Below the pieces are notes generated by a model. The model saw only the letters and a list, made by a program, of their open reading frames with translations. It ran no database searches and had not been told where the DNA came from. Below are positions 1 to 8,310 of a stretch of 64,000 nucleotides of DNA, piece by piece; position 1 is the first letter of the stretch; each line of letters opens with the position of its first letter. The DNA is from Rhizobium oryziradicis (lineage in GTDB: Bacteria > Pseudomonadota > Alphaproteobacteria > Rhizobiales > Rhizobiaceae), in NCBI RefSeq assembly GCF_001939045.1, contig NZ_MKIM01000025.1, positions 409,740 to 473,739 of the forward strand, read 5' to 3'. Position numbers and translations under genes: made by a program.

Positions 1-39
1 GGCGGCCATGCTAAAATGCCGGCCGCAAAAATTGAAGGT

Positions 40-135
40 GGGAGGCTGGAACAGTGACCCGCGCCGAGCTCGTTAGGGCTGCTTCCTTCCGGACCTGACC
101 CGGTTGGCGAGTGGATCGTCCACCACCAACCTCCC
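40..135 (-). ncRNA. ffs: Signal recognition particle RNA (small bacterial 4.5S type)
   Basis: The minus strand carries the universal SRP RNA apical motif GTCAGGTCCGGAAGGAAGCA (about 78-99 on the plus strand). It is flanked by arms that pair at the ends: GGGAGG at the 5' end near 135 and CCTCC near 41-45. The length of about 96 nt fits the alphaproteobacterial small SRP RNA. It partners Ffh to target membrane proteins co-translationally. A T-rich run just past the 3' end (about 27-33) could terminate it. The ends are estimated from pairing and may be off by a few bases. Confidence 0.93.
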
Positions 136-230
136 GAGGCGACATATCGGCAATTCTTACGGCAATTGCAAGCCAAACCCAAAAAAAACTGTTAGAGCTT
201 TCAAAAAACAATCGGGTGGAGACCAGAAAC

Positions 231-638
231 TTGAACCCATTTTTGCTGGATGAACGGCTGGCGCGTGATAGCCAGTCCATTTTAGAGCTGTCACTGTGCG
301 ATGTGCGGCTCTCAAAAGACAGCCGCTGGCCCTGGCTTATTCTGGTGCCCAGACGCGCCAATGTGAGCGAAGTGTTTGATCTGTCTTTGGAAGATCAGCA
401 ATTGCTGTGGGCTGAGCAGGTGATGGTGGCGCAAGCGCTTCAATCCGTCACCCAAGCCACCAAGATCAACATCGCGGCTATTGGCAATGTGGTGCGTCAG
501 CTCCATGTTCATGTTGTTGCCCGCTTTGAGGGTGATGCCAATTGGCCAGCACCGATTTGGGGTTTTGGCACGGCAGAGCCTTATGCGATTGCGGATTTTG
601 ATGCGATGAAAACAAAAATTCTGGGTGTTATTGCATGA
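231..638 (+). CDS. HIT-family nucleotide-binding/hydrolase protein
   Basis: The protein has the histidine-triad motif QLHVHVVAR, so it belongs to the HIT superfamily of nucleotide hydrolases/transferases, whose central histidine attacks the alpha phosphate. The substrate is unknown. An in-frame ATG at 111 would make the gene overlap the SRP RNA and adds residues unlike the family. A GTG at 216 or a TTG at 231 is more likely. The TTG is preceded by GGAG nine bases upstream and gives the compact N-terminus ending in RWPWLILVPRR that I associate with rhizobial homologues. The stop overlaps the nudC start (ATGA), so the two are probably translated together. Confidence 0.82.
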   Translation: MNPFLLDERLARDSQSILELSLCDVRLSKDSRWPWLILVPRRANVSEVFDLSLEDQQLLWAEQVMVAQALQSVTQATKINIAAIGNVVRQLHVHVVARFEGDANWPAPIWGFGTAEPYAIADFDAMKTKILGVIA

Positions 639-1600
639 CCAAATCATCTCTCTTTGACACGCTCGCTCCCCACCCGGAAGCCAGCGCCCTCACCGCCTTT
701 TCCGGCAATGCCATCAACCGCGATGCCGAGCACCGCAATGAAGACAGCCTCAGCAACGCCTTGAAAACCGAAGGGGCGCATTGCCTGCCGTTTAGCGGCA
801 ACCGGCTGGTGTTCAAGCATGAAGGCCAAGTGTTGGACCCGCTGTTTGCCGCTTATGAATTGGCAGGCCTTGATCCCGATTTCGACAATGCAGTGCTGCT
901 GGGCCACAAACCAAATGGCGAGCCGCGCATTGCCGTGCCGGTGCTGCTGAGTGATGAGCAGTTGATTGAGGGTTACAAGGCACTGACAGCGCGAGAACTG
1001 TTTCGCGATGCCGCTGTTGATCCGGAGCTGGTCGGCGAAGCCGCCCAAGGCTTCAGCCTGCTGCACTGGAATGGTGAAAACCGCTTTTGCGGCACCTGTG
1101 GCGTCAGGATGGAAGCCCGCATTGGCGGCTATAAGCGTGAATGTCCGGGCTGTGGCCGTATCAGCTTTCCGCGCACCGATCCGGTGGCAATCATGATGAC
1201 CATTGACGAGACCAATGACCGCTGCCTTTTGGGGCGCGGCACGCATTTTCCAGAGGGCATGTATTCCTGCCTCGCGGGCTTTATTGAACCGGCAGAAACC
1301 ATTGAAAATGCCGTGCGCCGCGAAACTTTTGAGGAATCCGGCATCAGCATTGGCCGGGTGCGCTATCACGCCTCCCAGCCATGGCCGATGCCCCATCAGT
1401 TGATGATTGGCTGCTACGCCGAGGCGCTAAACCTTGACATCACCCGTGATGAGGATGAGCTCGCCGATTGCCGCTGGTTTAGCCGCACAGAGGTGCAGGC
1501 CATGATCAACCTTGAGACAGAAGAGATCAAGGCTCCTGCACCCGGCACCATCGCCCATCGGCTGATGAGCGATTGGCTGGATTGGGGCAACAAAACGTAA
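635..1600 (+). CDS. nudC: NADH pyrophosphatase (Nudix hydrolase, NudC)
   Basis: NudC splits NAD(H) into NMN(H) and AMP and can remove NAD caps from RNA. The 321-aa protein has the expected order: an N-terminal NudC-like domain, a four-cysteine zinc ribbon (C152, C155, C170, C173), and a Nudix box at about 215-237 matching GX5EX7REUXEEXGU. The family-specific SQPWP motif follows at 247-251 and separates NudC from other Nudix enzymes. It overlaps the upstream HIT gene by four bases. The two form an operon, both acting on nucleotide substrates. Confidence 0.95.
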   Translation: MTKSSLFDTLAPHPEASALTAFSGNAINRDAEHRNEDSLSNALKTEGAHCLPFSGNRLVFKHEGQVLDPLFAAYELAGLDPDFDNAVLLGHKPNGEPRIAVPVLLSDEQLIEGYKALTARELFRDAAVDPELVGEAAQGFSLLHWNGENRFCGTCGVRMEARIGGYKRECPGCGRISFPRTDPVAIMMTIDETNDRCLLGRGTHFPEGMYSCLAGFIEPAETIENAVRRETFEESGISIGRVRYHASQPWPMPHQLMIGCYAEALNLDITRDEDELADCRWFSRTEVQAMINLETEEIKAPAPGTIAHRLMSDWLDWGNKT

Positions 1601-1835
1601 GCAACTGCAACCTGTTTACGCGGCCAGCGTGTGCCGCTATGCTGTCCTTCGTATAGGCAGATCGTCTGATGGGAGGAACCCCGGACGATTCTGCTTCTTT
1701 GAGGGAGGATAGAGATTTGATTATTGATAATATTGATTTGACGTGAAAACGAAGCCGCCGACCAGTTAAAACACGGCCATCGTTATCTGTGCCTTCGCAC
1801 AGGCTTGCAAAATCAAATTTAGCAGGAATACATCC
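1601..1835 (+). other. Intergenic region before the GH3 gene, with one hairpin
   Basis: No coding sequence is evident here. An imperfect inverted repeat (GCAGATCGTC at 1657-1666 against GACGATTCTGC at 1684-1694, one bulged base) is followed by CTTCTTT. It may end the HIT-nudC transcript. The rest, AT-rich from about 1715, should hold the promoter of the next gene, but I see no clear consensus. Confidence 0.4.
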
Positions 1836-3806
1836 ATGAAATTATTCAGCTTGGCGTCTTGCGCCATTCTCACGGCATCTTTTGCCTTTGCACAGAGCCA
1901 GCCGCCGATTGTGGCCCGCACTGCTGCAGTGCTCAAGATCGATGGACTGACGTTCAAGGATCTCAATCACAATGGTCGCCTTGATCCCTATGAGGATTGG
2001 CGCAAACCCGCGTCGACGCGTGCCGATGATCTCGTCAAGCAGATGACATTGATCGAAAAGGCCGGTTTGATGATGCATGGCACGGCACCTGCTTTGTCAT
2101 CGTCGCCGGAGGGAAATCAAGGACGCGGCAGCGGATATGATCTCGAGCGGATGAAGCCCTTGATCAACAATCCCAAGGTGGCAACCTATATTACCCGGCT
2201 ATCGTTGCCGCCGGAAGTGTTGGCGGAAGAAAACAACAAGCTGCAAGAGATTGCCGAGGCAACACGGCTTGGCATTCCGCTGACCATCAGCACCGATCCG
2301 CGCAACCATTTTCAATATGTTCTTGGCGCATCGGCCCAGAGCGGTGGCTTTTCCAAATGGCCGGAAAGTCTCGGCTTTGGCGCTTTAGATGATGCCAAGC
2401 TGATGCGTCGCTTTGGCGATGTTGCCCGGCAGGAATATCTGGCGGTTGGCATTCAGCAGGCGCTCTCGCCACAAATCGATCTGGCCAGCGAGCCGCGTTG
2501 GCCGCGTTCAACCGGCACGTTCGGCGAAGATCCGCAGATTTCCAAGCGTATGGCTGAGGCCTATGTGGCCGGATTTCAAAACGGCACCAAGGGGCTGAAG
2601 CCCGGCAGCGTCAGCGCGGTTGCCAAACATTGGGTAGGCTATGGCGCAACGCCCAACGGATTTGACGGCCATAATTCCTATGGCAAACATGTGGTTTTCA
2701 AGGGCAAGGATTTTCAAAAGCACATCATCCCGTTTGAGGGAGCCTTTGATGCCAAGGTTGCCGGGATCATGCCAACCTATTCGATTGTGGATGGCGTGAA
2801 ACTGAACGGCAAGCCGCTGGAGCCGGTAGCCGCTGGCTATAGCAAGCAATTGCTGACCGATCTTTTGCGCAAGCGCTACAAATTTGATGGCGTGGTGGTG
2901 AGCGACTGGTTGATTACCAATGACTGCAAGAATGAATGCGTCGATGGTGAAAAGCCCGGTGACAAACCCATCATTCGCCCCGAGACCTTCGGCATGCCCT
3001 GGGGCGTGGAAGATTTGAGCCGGGTGGAGCGCTTCGCCAAAGCGGTGAATGCGGGTATTGATCAGTTTGGCGGCGTCTCCAATTCCGATCTGCTGGTGAA
3101 GGCGGTTGAGGAAAAGAAGATCAGCGAAGAGCGGATCAACCAATCGGCCCGCCGTTTGCTGATTCAAAAATTCCAGCAAGGTCTGTTTGAAAATCCCTAT
3201 GCTGATCCGCAAAAGGCCAAGGCTGTTGTTGGCAATGCAGAGTTTGTACGGGAAGGTGAAGCCGCTCAGGCGCGCGCCATGGTTCTCTTGCAAAATGAGG
3301 GCAAAATCCTGCCCGTAAAACCGGGCAGAAAAATTTACCTTCTCAATGTCGATGCAGCGATTGCGCAAAAGCGCGGCTATCAGATCGTGGCAAAGCCAGA
3401 AGAAGCCGATTTTGCGCTTGTGCGCCTGATGGCCCCCTTTGAGCGCCTGCACCCCAACTACTTCTTCGGCGCACGCCACGAAGAGGGCGACCTTTCGTTC
3501 AAGCCCGGCAATGCCGATTTTGATACGCTGACGGCCATTGCCGCCAAGACCCCGACCATTGCCACTATCTTTCTGTCGCGTCCGGCCATTCTGACCAATG
3601 TGAAGGATAAGACCAAAGCGTTGATTGGCAATTTTGGGGCAGATGACGAGGCTTTGTTCAATGTGATTGAAGGCAAGCAAAAGGCCAAGGGCAAGTTGCC
3701 GTTTGAACTCCCCTCCTCCATGCAAGCCGTGGAAACGCAATCGCCCAGCACACCGCATGATTCGAAAAATCCGCTCTACAAGATCGGCTACTCTTTGAAA
3801 TATTGA
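1836..3806 (+). CDS. Secreted glycoside hydrolase family 3 protein (beta-glucosidase-like)
   Basis: This is a 656-aa GH3 enzyme that probably releases terminal beta-linked sugars outside the cytoplasm. Residues 1-20 form a signal peptide ending in AFAQ. The (beta/alpha)8 domain shows TFGEDPQ, the substrate-binding KHWVGYGA segment and the nucleophile in GVVVSDW (Asp357). A GH3 C-terminal domain follows, starting near MVLLQNEGKILPV. Both domains look intact. It stands alone between nudC and pheA, genes that I expect to be close neighbours in relatives, so it may be a local insertion. The natural substrate cannot be read from sequence; oligosaccharides from beta-glucans or plant cell walls are plausible. 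Confidence 0.88.
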   Translation: MKLFSLASCAILTASFAFAQSQPPIVARTAAVLKIDGLTFKDLNHNGRLDPYEDWRKPASTRADDLVKQMTLIEKAGLMMHGTAPALSSSPEGNQGRGSGYDLERMKPLINNPKVATYITRLSLPPEVLAEENNKLQEIAEATRLGIPLTISTDPRNHFQYVLGASAQSGGFSKWPESLGFGALDDAKLMRRFGDVARQEYLAVGIQQALSPQIDLASEPRWPRSTGTFGEDPQISKRMAEAYVAGFQNGTKGLKPGSVSAVAKHWVGYGATPNGFDGHNSYGKHVVFKGKDFQKHIIPFEGAFDAKVAGIMPTYSIVDGVKLNGKPLEPVAAGYSKQLLTDLLRKRYKFDGVVVSDWLITNDCKNECVDGEKPGDKPIIRPETFGMPWGVEDLSRVERFAKAVNAGIDQFGGVSNSDLLVKAVEEKKISEERINQSARRLLIQKFQQGLFENPYADPQKAKAVVGNAEFVREGEAAQARAMVLLQNEGKILPVKPGRKIYLLNVDAAIAQKRGYQIVAKPEEADFALVRLMAPFERLHPNYFFGARHEEGDLSFKPGNADFDTLTAIAAKTPTIATIFLSRPAILTNVKDKTKALIGNFGADDEALFNVIEGKQKAKGKLPFELPSSMQAVETQSPSTPHDSKNPLYKIGYSLKY

Positions 3807-3813
3807 GAATGAC

Positions 3814-3838
3814 AATGGCGGCGGCCAACGCCGCCATT
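3814..3838. terminator. Hairpin between convergent GH3 and pheA genes
   Basis: AATGGCGGCG and CGCCGCCATT form a perfect 10-bp stem with a 5-nt loop, placed exactly between the 3' ends of two convergent genes. There is no T-run on either side, so intrinsic termination is likely but not certain. Confidence 0.55.
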
Positions 3839-3854
3839 CATCATCAAAGCGAGC

Positions 3855-4715
3855 TTAAAACTTACCGCGCATGGCGTGGGCTTTATAAACGCCGAGAATA
3901 TTGACCTTCTCGGAGAAGAACCGCAGCTCTTCCAGCGCCCGCTTCACCGGCGCATCATCGGGATGGCCTTCAATATCGGCATAAAACTGGGTGGCAATGA
4001 ATTTGCCGCCGATCTGGTAGCTCTCCAGCTTGGTCATGTTGACGCCATTGGTGGCAAAGCCGCCCATGGCCTTGTAGAGTGCTGCCGGGATATTGCGGAC
4101 ATTGAACACAAAGGTGGTGATGAAAGCCTCGTCATCGCTTTTGCGTTTCAACGCCACGGCATCGCGCGACAAGACCACAAAGCGGGTGACGTTGTTTTCC
4201 GAATCCTCGACATTTTCGGCAATAATATCCAAACCATACAGCGGGGCGGCCAAGCGCGGCGCAAGGGCCGCCATCGAGCGATCGCCTTTTTCCGCCACCA
4301 GCTTGGCTGCACCGGCGGTGTCGCCCGCCACCACAGCCTTCCAGCCATTGTTGCGAATGATCTTGCGGCACTGGCCAAGCGCGTGGATATGGCTGTGCAC
4401 GGTGCGGATCTCGTCGCGCGTGACACCGGGCAGCACCATCAACTGGAAACGGATCGGCATGAAATATTCGCCAATGATATGCAGACCTGACAAAGGCAGC
4501 AGATGGTGAATATCGGCCACGCGGCCAGCCAGCGTGTTTTCAATCGGAATCATCGCCAGATCAACATCGCCGTTTTCCAATGCCACAAAGGCATCTTCAA
4601 ATGTCGGACATGGCAAGGGTTCCATGGATGGAAACATATCGCGGCAGGCCATATCCGAATTGGCACCGAAATCACCTTGGAACGAGATTTTGTTGGTGAG
4701 CGTAACCACGAGCAT
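3855..4715 (-). CDS. pheA: Prephenate dehydratase
   Basis: Prephenate dehydratase converts prephenate to phenylpyruvate in phenylalanine synthesis. The 286-aa protein is the stand-alone dehydratase (no chorismate mutase domain). It has an N-terminal periplasmic-binding-like catalytic fold, IPIENTLAG near 57-64, and the catalytic TRF triplet at 177-179. A C-terminal ACT domain contains GVNMTKLESYQ, the phenylalanine-sensing region in which the usual ESRP is ESYQ. The start shares one base with the kdsB stop (TAATG), so it is coupled to kdsB. A GTG two codons downstream is better spaced from AAGGA and could be the true start. Confidence 0.95.
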   Translation of the reverse strand: MLVVTLTNKISFQGDFGANSDMACRDMFPSMEPLPCPTFEDAFVALENGDVDLAMIPIENTLAGRVADIHHLLPLSGLHIIGEYFMPIRFQLMVLPGVTRDEIRTVHSHIHALGQCRKIIRNNGWKAVVAGDTAGAAKLVAEKGDRSMAALAPRLAAPLYGLDIIAENVEDSENNVTRFVVLSRDAVALKRKSDDEAFITTFVFNVRNIPAALYKAMGGFATNGVNMTKLESYQIGGKFIATQFYADIEGHPDDAPVKRALEELRFFSEKVNILGVYKAHAMRGKF

Positions 4716-5470
4716 TATCCTTGTTGTGCGCTGAGAATGGCGCGGGCTTTTTCCAGATCGGCAGGCGTATCAACACCCAGCGGCACGGTTTTGACAATCT
4801 CGACATCAATCCGCATGCCCGCTTCCAGCGCCCGCAATTGCTCCAGCGCTTCGCGTTTTTCCAAGGTGGACGGAGCCAGCGAGACGAAACGCTCCAGCGA
4901 GGCGCGGCGATAGGTATAGAGCCCGATGTGGTGGTAGAGCGGGCCGTTGCCATAGGGAGCGGTGACACGGGTGAAATAAAGCGCCCGCAAGCGCGTTTCA
5001 CTCAGCGGAGAACCAATGACCTTGACCACGCTGGGCTTGGTCTTGTCCTCTTCATCCTCGATCTCAACCGTCAGCGTGGCGATGTCGACGGCGGGATCAG
5101 CAAGGGGGCGCAAAGCGGCGCGAATCGTATCGGCATCAATGGTGGGCAAATCACCCTGCACATTGACGATAACCTCGATTTCCCCTTTCGGGTCCACCTT
5201 TGTCAGTGCTTCATAAATGCGGTCGGAGCCGGATTGATGATGATCGCCGGTCATCACCACTTCAAAACCAGCAGCCTTGACCGCATCAAACACCTGCTGA
5301 TCATCCACGGCCACCACCACGCGGCCAACATTGGCTTCCGTGGCGCGTTTGGCCACCTGAACAATCATGGGCAGGCCAGCAATATCAGCCAGCGGCTTGC
5401 CCGGAAGGCGGGTGGAGGCCATGCGGGCCGGGATTAGAACCAGCGTTTTTGCGACATGCGGATCAGCCAT
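4715..5470 (-). CDS. kdsB: 3-deoxy-manno-octulosonate cytidylyltransferase (CMP-KDO synthetase)
   Basis: KdsB activates KDO with CTP for the inner core of lipopolysaccharide. The 251-aa protein begins with the nucleotide-binding [15 protein letters not shown] loop and carries SGSDRI and the VNVQGDLP metal/CTP motif. Length and motifs match the family. It is the first gene of a kdsB-pheA unit. The 5470-5627 region upstream is shared with the divergent cycM gene and must contain both promoters. Confidence 0.96.
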   Translation of the reverse strand: MADPHVAKTLVLIPARMASTRLPGKPLADIAGLPMIVQVAKRATEANVGRVVVAVDDQQVFDAVKAAGFEVVMTGDHHQSGSDRIYEALTKVDPKGEIEVIVNVQGDLPTIDADTIRAALRPLADPAVDIATLTVEIEDEEDKTKPSVVKVIGSPLSETRLRALYFTRVTAPYGNGPLYHHIGLYTYRRASLERFVSLAPSTLEKREALEQLRALEAGMRIDVEIVKTVPLGVDTPADLEKARAILSAQQG

Positions 5471-5627
5471 GGAGGACTAGCCTTTGAACAAGTGATATAA
5501 GTGGCAAAAGGTCTCAGGGTCGGGGTGCACAATCAGGTTGCAACTGTCAAGTAAAAGTCTTAGCCTTTTCCATCATGGAGGCTCGTCCGGTTTTCAGTGA
5601 GCCGGACCGCATGGGGAGCAGTCAAGA

Positions 5628-6179
5628 ATGAGTTCATACGTTAATATGGGGGCAGGAGCGCTGCTGGGTACGGTTTTCGTGCTGATGTCAGTGTCAATCG
5701 CGTCTGAGGGCATATTTCATTCTCCGGCACCGGAGAAAGAAGGCTATATGATTACTGCTGCAGAAGCGGCACCAAGTGGTGGAGCTGCAGAAGCACCAGC
5801 CGCAGACAAGCCAATTGCGGAATTGCTGGCGTCTGCTGATCCCAAAGCGGGGGCAACAATCTTTAAGAAATGTGCCGCCTGTCATAACGACACCAAGGAT
5901 GGAGCCAACAAAGTGGGTCCAAATCTTTGGGGTGTTGTGGATCGACCCATCGCCAGCCATGAAGGCTTTGCTTATTCCGCAGGCATGAAGGATTTTTCCA
6001 AAGGCAGCACAGAGCATTGGACCTTTGAAAACCTCAACCACTTCCTGAAGGCACCGAAGAAGCTTGTGGCTGGGACGGCCATGGGGTTTGCAGGACTGCC
6101 AAAGGAAGAAGACCGCGCCAACCTTATCGTCTATTTGCACAATCAGGCTGACAGCCCGGTGCCACTGCCCGGGAAATAA
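5628..6179 (+). CDS. cycM: Membrane-anchored cytochrome c (CycM / c552 type)
   Basis: CycM carries electrons between the bc1 complex and terminal oxidase in rhizobia and relatives. An uncleaved N-terminal membrane anchor at about 8-28 is followed by an Ala/Pro-rich linker (about 44-62). The class I cytochrome c domain has heme attachment CAACH (C82, C85, H86) and a probable axial Met in GTAMGFAG (M152). At 183 aa it has the usual size. It is divergent from kdsB. Confidence 0.93.
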   Translation: MSSYVNMGAGALLGTVFVLMSVSIASEGIFHSPAPEKEGYMITAAEAAPSGGAAEAPAADKPIAELLASADPKAGATIFKKCAACHNDTKDGANKVGPNLWGVVDRPIASHEGFAYSAGMKDFSKGSTEHWTFENLNHFLKAPKKLVAGTAMGFAGLPKEEDRANLIVYLHNQADSPVPLPGK

Positions 6180-6361
6180 TGGTTAGCACGCAAACGCGAC
6201 GTCTGCGTCGTATCGGACGTACAAAGGCTCGCGCCCGCCAATTGATCGGTTTTGGTGATATTGCAAACTCTCTGCAGTGCTGTTGAAACAAGGCACTGCA
6301 GAGCAATTTTATGCGCATTTTTCGATAAAAATTGCCGAAATAAAGCAGCCAAGGTAATATC

Positions 6362-8167
6362 ATGGCACAAAATCCTTATGCAAATTTGCCGGAAAAGCGC
6401 ATATGGCGAAATGCCGTTCAATATGGCAATTCTGAGAAAATAGCCGATTTGCATAAGCCAAAGTGGAGCATATCGCGCGACGATGTGTTCGTCACCATGG
6501 GCAGTTGCTTTGCTCAGCATATCGGAAAATGGTTACGAGCAGAAAACTTCAACGCGCCGCTTTTTGATACAGATAGAAACATCAAATCGAGGCACTTTTC
6601 AGCCAATTACGGAAACATTTACACCGTCAGGCAAGCCTTGCAACTTGTGCAGGAAGCAATGGGCGAGCGCAGTTGCTCAGAGCCCTATTGGGAGACTGAA
6701 GGTGGCTACATTGACCCTTTGCGGCCAAACATTTTTGTAGAGCCCGTTGAAACGCCTGAGCAGATATCCATCCTGCGTCAAAATCACCTACAATGCGTAA
6801 GAGATGCGCTGCTTTCAGCAGATGTTTTTATTTTTACACTCGGCCTGACCGAAGCCTGGCTCATCCGCGAATGTGGCACTGTTTTGCCCGTCGCTCCGGG
6901 CGTTTTAGGCGGCTCCTACGATCCTGAGCGCTATAGTTTCAAGAACTTCAATTATATGGACGTCATGGCAGACCTGGAAGCGCTCATATCGGCGATTTCC
7001 ACCCTGCGCGGTGGACGAGATCTGAGAGTTTTGCTCACGCTCACGCCTGGGCATCTCACTGCAACAGCAGAAGATCGGCATATTTTGCAATCCGCCGCCT
7101 ATTCCAAAGCCGTTTTGCGCGCGGCAGCCGGAGACTTTGTTCAACGAAATGCGCTTTTTGATTATTTTCCGTCCTATGAAATCATCATCAATCCGAAATC
7201 GCAGCTGAAATACTTCAACGACAATCTGAGGACGGTTCGTCCAGATGCCATTCCGATCGTGATGCGTCATTTTGAAGAGGCATACTTCAAGCCATTCTCT
7301 GATCAGGCCGAGGCTGTGCATCAACCTGTCACGTCTATGACGCAGCTGGAGGAAATGGACGATGTTGATTGTGAAGAAGCACTTCTTGACAGTTTTTCGC
7401 CTATGCCGGCGACAATTGCCAAGCTTTGCAACAGCAACTCACAAAACCCGTTCCTGTTCTTTGGCAACAGCCACCTTGGCTTTTTCAAAAATGCACTTTC
7501 ACGCAGCTCAATTTTCGATCGTTCGAGTTTTGCCGCCGCAAATTTTTTAACAAACGATCCATTTGTCGATTTGGATAAACACAAGTTCAGAGTGTTCGAG
7601 TTTACAGACGACAGCCCATTTGCAAATCTGGTCGCCGACAATGCCCAATACCTGTGTATTCTTGGGTTCGGGCTTTTCGGTGACGGAATTCTGCGCACAA
7701 TCGGCCCCTTAAGCCGAGGATTTGAGGGATGTGATGGCAAAGAAATCTCGCCGCACCTGCCGATAACGCACACGATACCGCGATCCACGCGGCAAGCATT
7801 TGCAAAAGAAATCAACGATCGCCTTGGCTTGGTAAAGCCCATTGTCGAAGGGGAGTATTTTAAGACGGTCGTTTGGGTTGTCTCTCCCGATCTTCCCGAG
7901 CGCACGGCGCGTTTCAGACTAGGTGACGACTTCGTTGATAGCGGTGCCTATCATGCCTATAAAACTGCTTACCGCGAGGTATTTGACGAGATTGTGAAAG
8001 ACATCCACGATATTGAATTTGTATTTCATGACGACGACACGCTCTACAGCAAAAGCGGCTTTGTGAAGGACGATTTTTCGAGGCCCAATCTTTGGGATAT
8101 CCATCCTGACCATGATTTTTACCGTCATGCGGTGTCAATCGTAGAGCAAAAATTTACGCCCTTTTGA
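6362..8167 (+). CDS. GSCFA-domain protein with a second SGNH-like half
   Basis: The N-terminal half (about 40-320) matches the GSCFA family: GSCFA at 47-51, an FTLGLTEAW block and a closing YFPSYEII block. GSCFA proteins resemble SGNH/GDSL esterases but are biochemically uncharacterised as far as I know. The 601-aa protein continues with an independent-looking segment that opens with GNSH (368-371) and ends with DIHPDHDFY (D579, H581), which I read as block I and block V of another SGNH-type fold. No signal peptide is visible. Base composition is lower in GC than the neighbours. It stands alone with a strong terminator behind it. An ester hydrolase or acyltransferase acting on a glycan is an inference only. 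Confidence 0.7.
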   Translation: MAQNPYANLPEKRIWRNAVQYGNSEKIADLHKPKWSISRDDVFVTMGSCFAQHIGKWLRAENFNAPLFDTDRNIKSRHFSANYGNIYTVRQALQLVQEAMGERSCSEPYWETEGGYIDPLRPNIFVEPVETPEQISILRQNHLQCVRDALLSADVFIFTLGLTEAWLIRECGTVLPVAPGVLGGSYDPERYSFKNFNYMDVMADLEALISAISTLRGGRDLRVLLTLTPGHLTATAEDRHILQSAAYSKAVLRAAAGDFVQRNALFDYFPSYEIIINPKSQLKYFNDNLRTVRPDAIPIVMRHFEEAYFKPFSDQAEAVHQPVTSMTQLEEMDDVDCEEALLDSFSPMPATIAKLCNSNSQNPFLFFGNSHLGFFKNALSRSSIFDRSSFAAANFLTNDPFVDLDKHKFRVFEFTDDSPFANLVADNAQYLCILGFGLFGDGILRTIGPLSRGFEGCDGKEISPHLPITHTIPRSTRQAFAKEINDRLGLVKPIVEGEYFKTVVWVVSPDLPERTARFRLGDDFVDSGAYHAYKTAYREVFDEIVKDIHDIEFVFHDDDTLYSKSGFVKDDFSRPNLWDIHPDHDFYRHAVSIVEQKFTPF

Positions 8168-8200
8168 TCTCACCTGTCTTCGATCATTGTTATGATCTAA

Positions 8201-8233
8201 AGCGGCATCTGGATGGTTCCAGATGCCGCTTTT
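8201..8233 (+). terminator. Rho-independent terminator
   Basis: AGCGGCATCTGGA and its exact complement form a 13-bp stem with a TGGT loop, followed by TTT. It lies 33 bases after the GSCFA gene and also faces the 3' end of the glycerol operon on the other strand. Confidence 0.9.
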
Positions 8234-8310
8234 GTATGGCATCGTAACATTCTAAATCTTTAGCACAATTTACCTTAACCGGTTCCGATATCGGCAATTA
8301 TGCTGTTGAT

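Noticed and set aside
111..230. Upstream ATG start for the HIT gene
   Set aside because: It would lie inside the SRP RNA gene and add residues without family similarity; GTG 216 or TTG 231 fits better.
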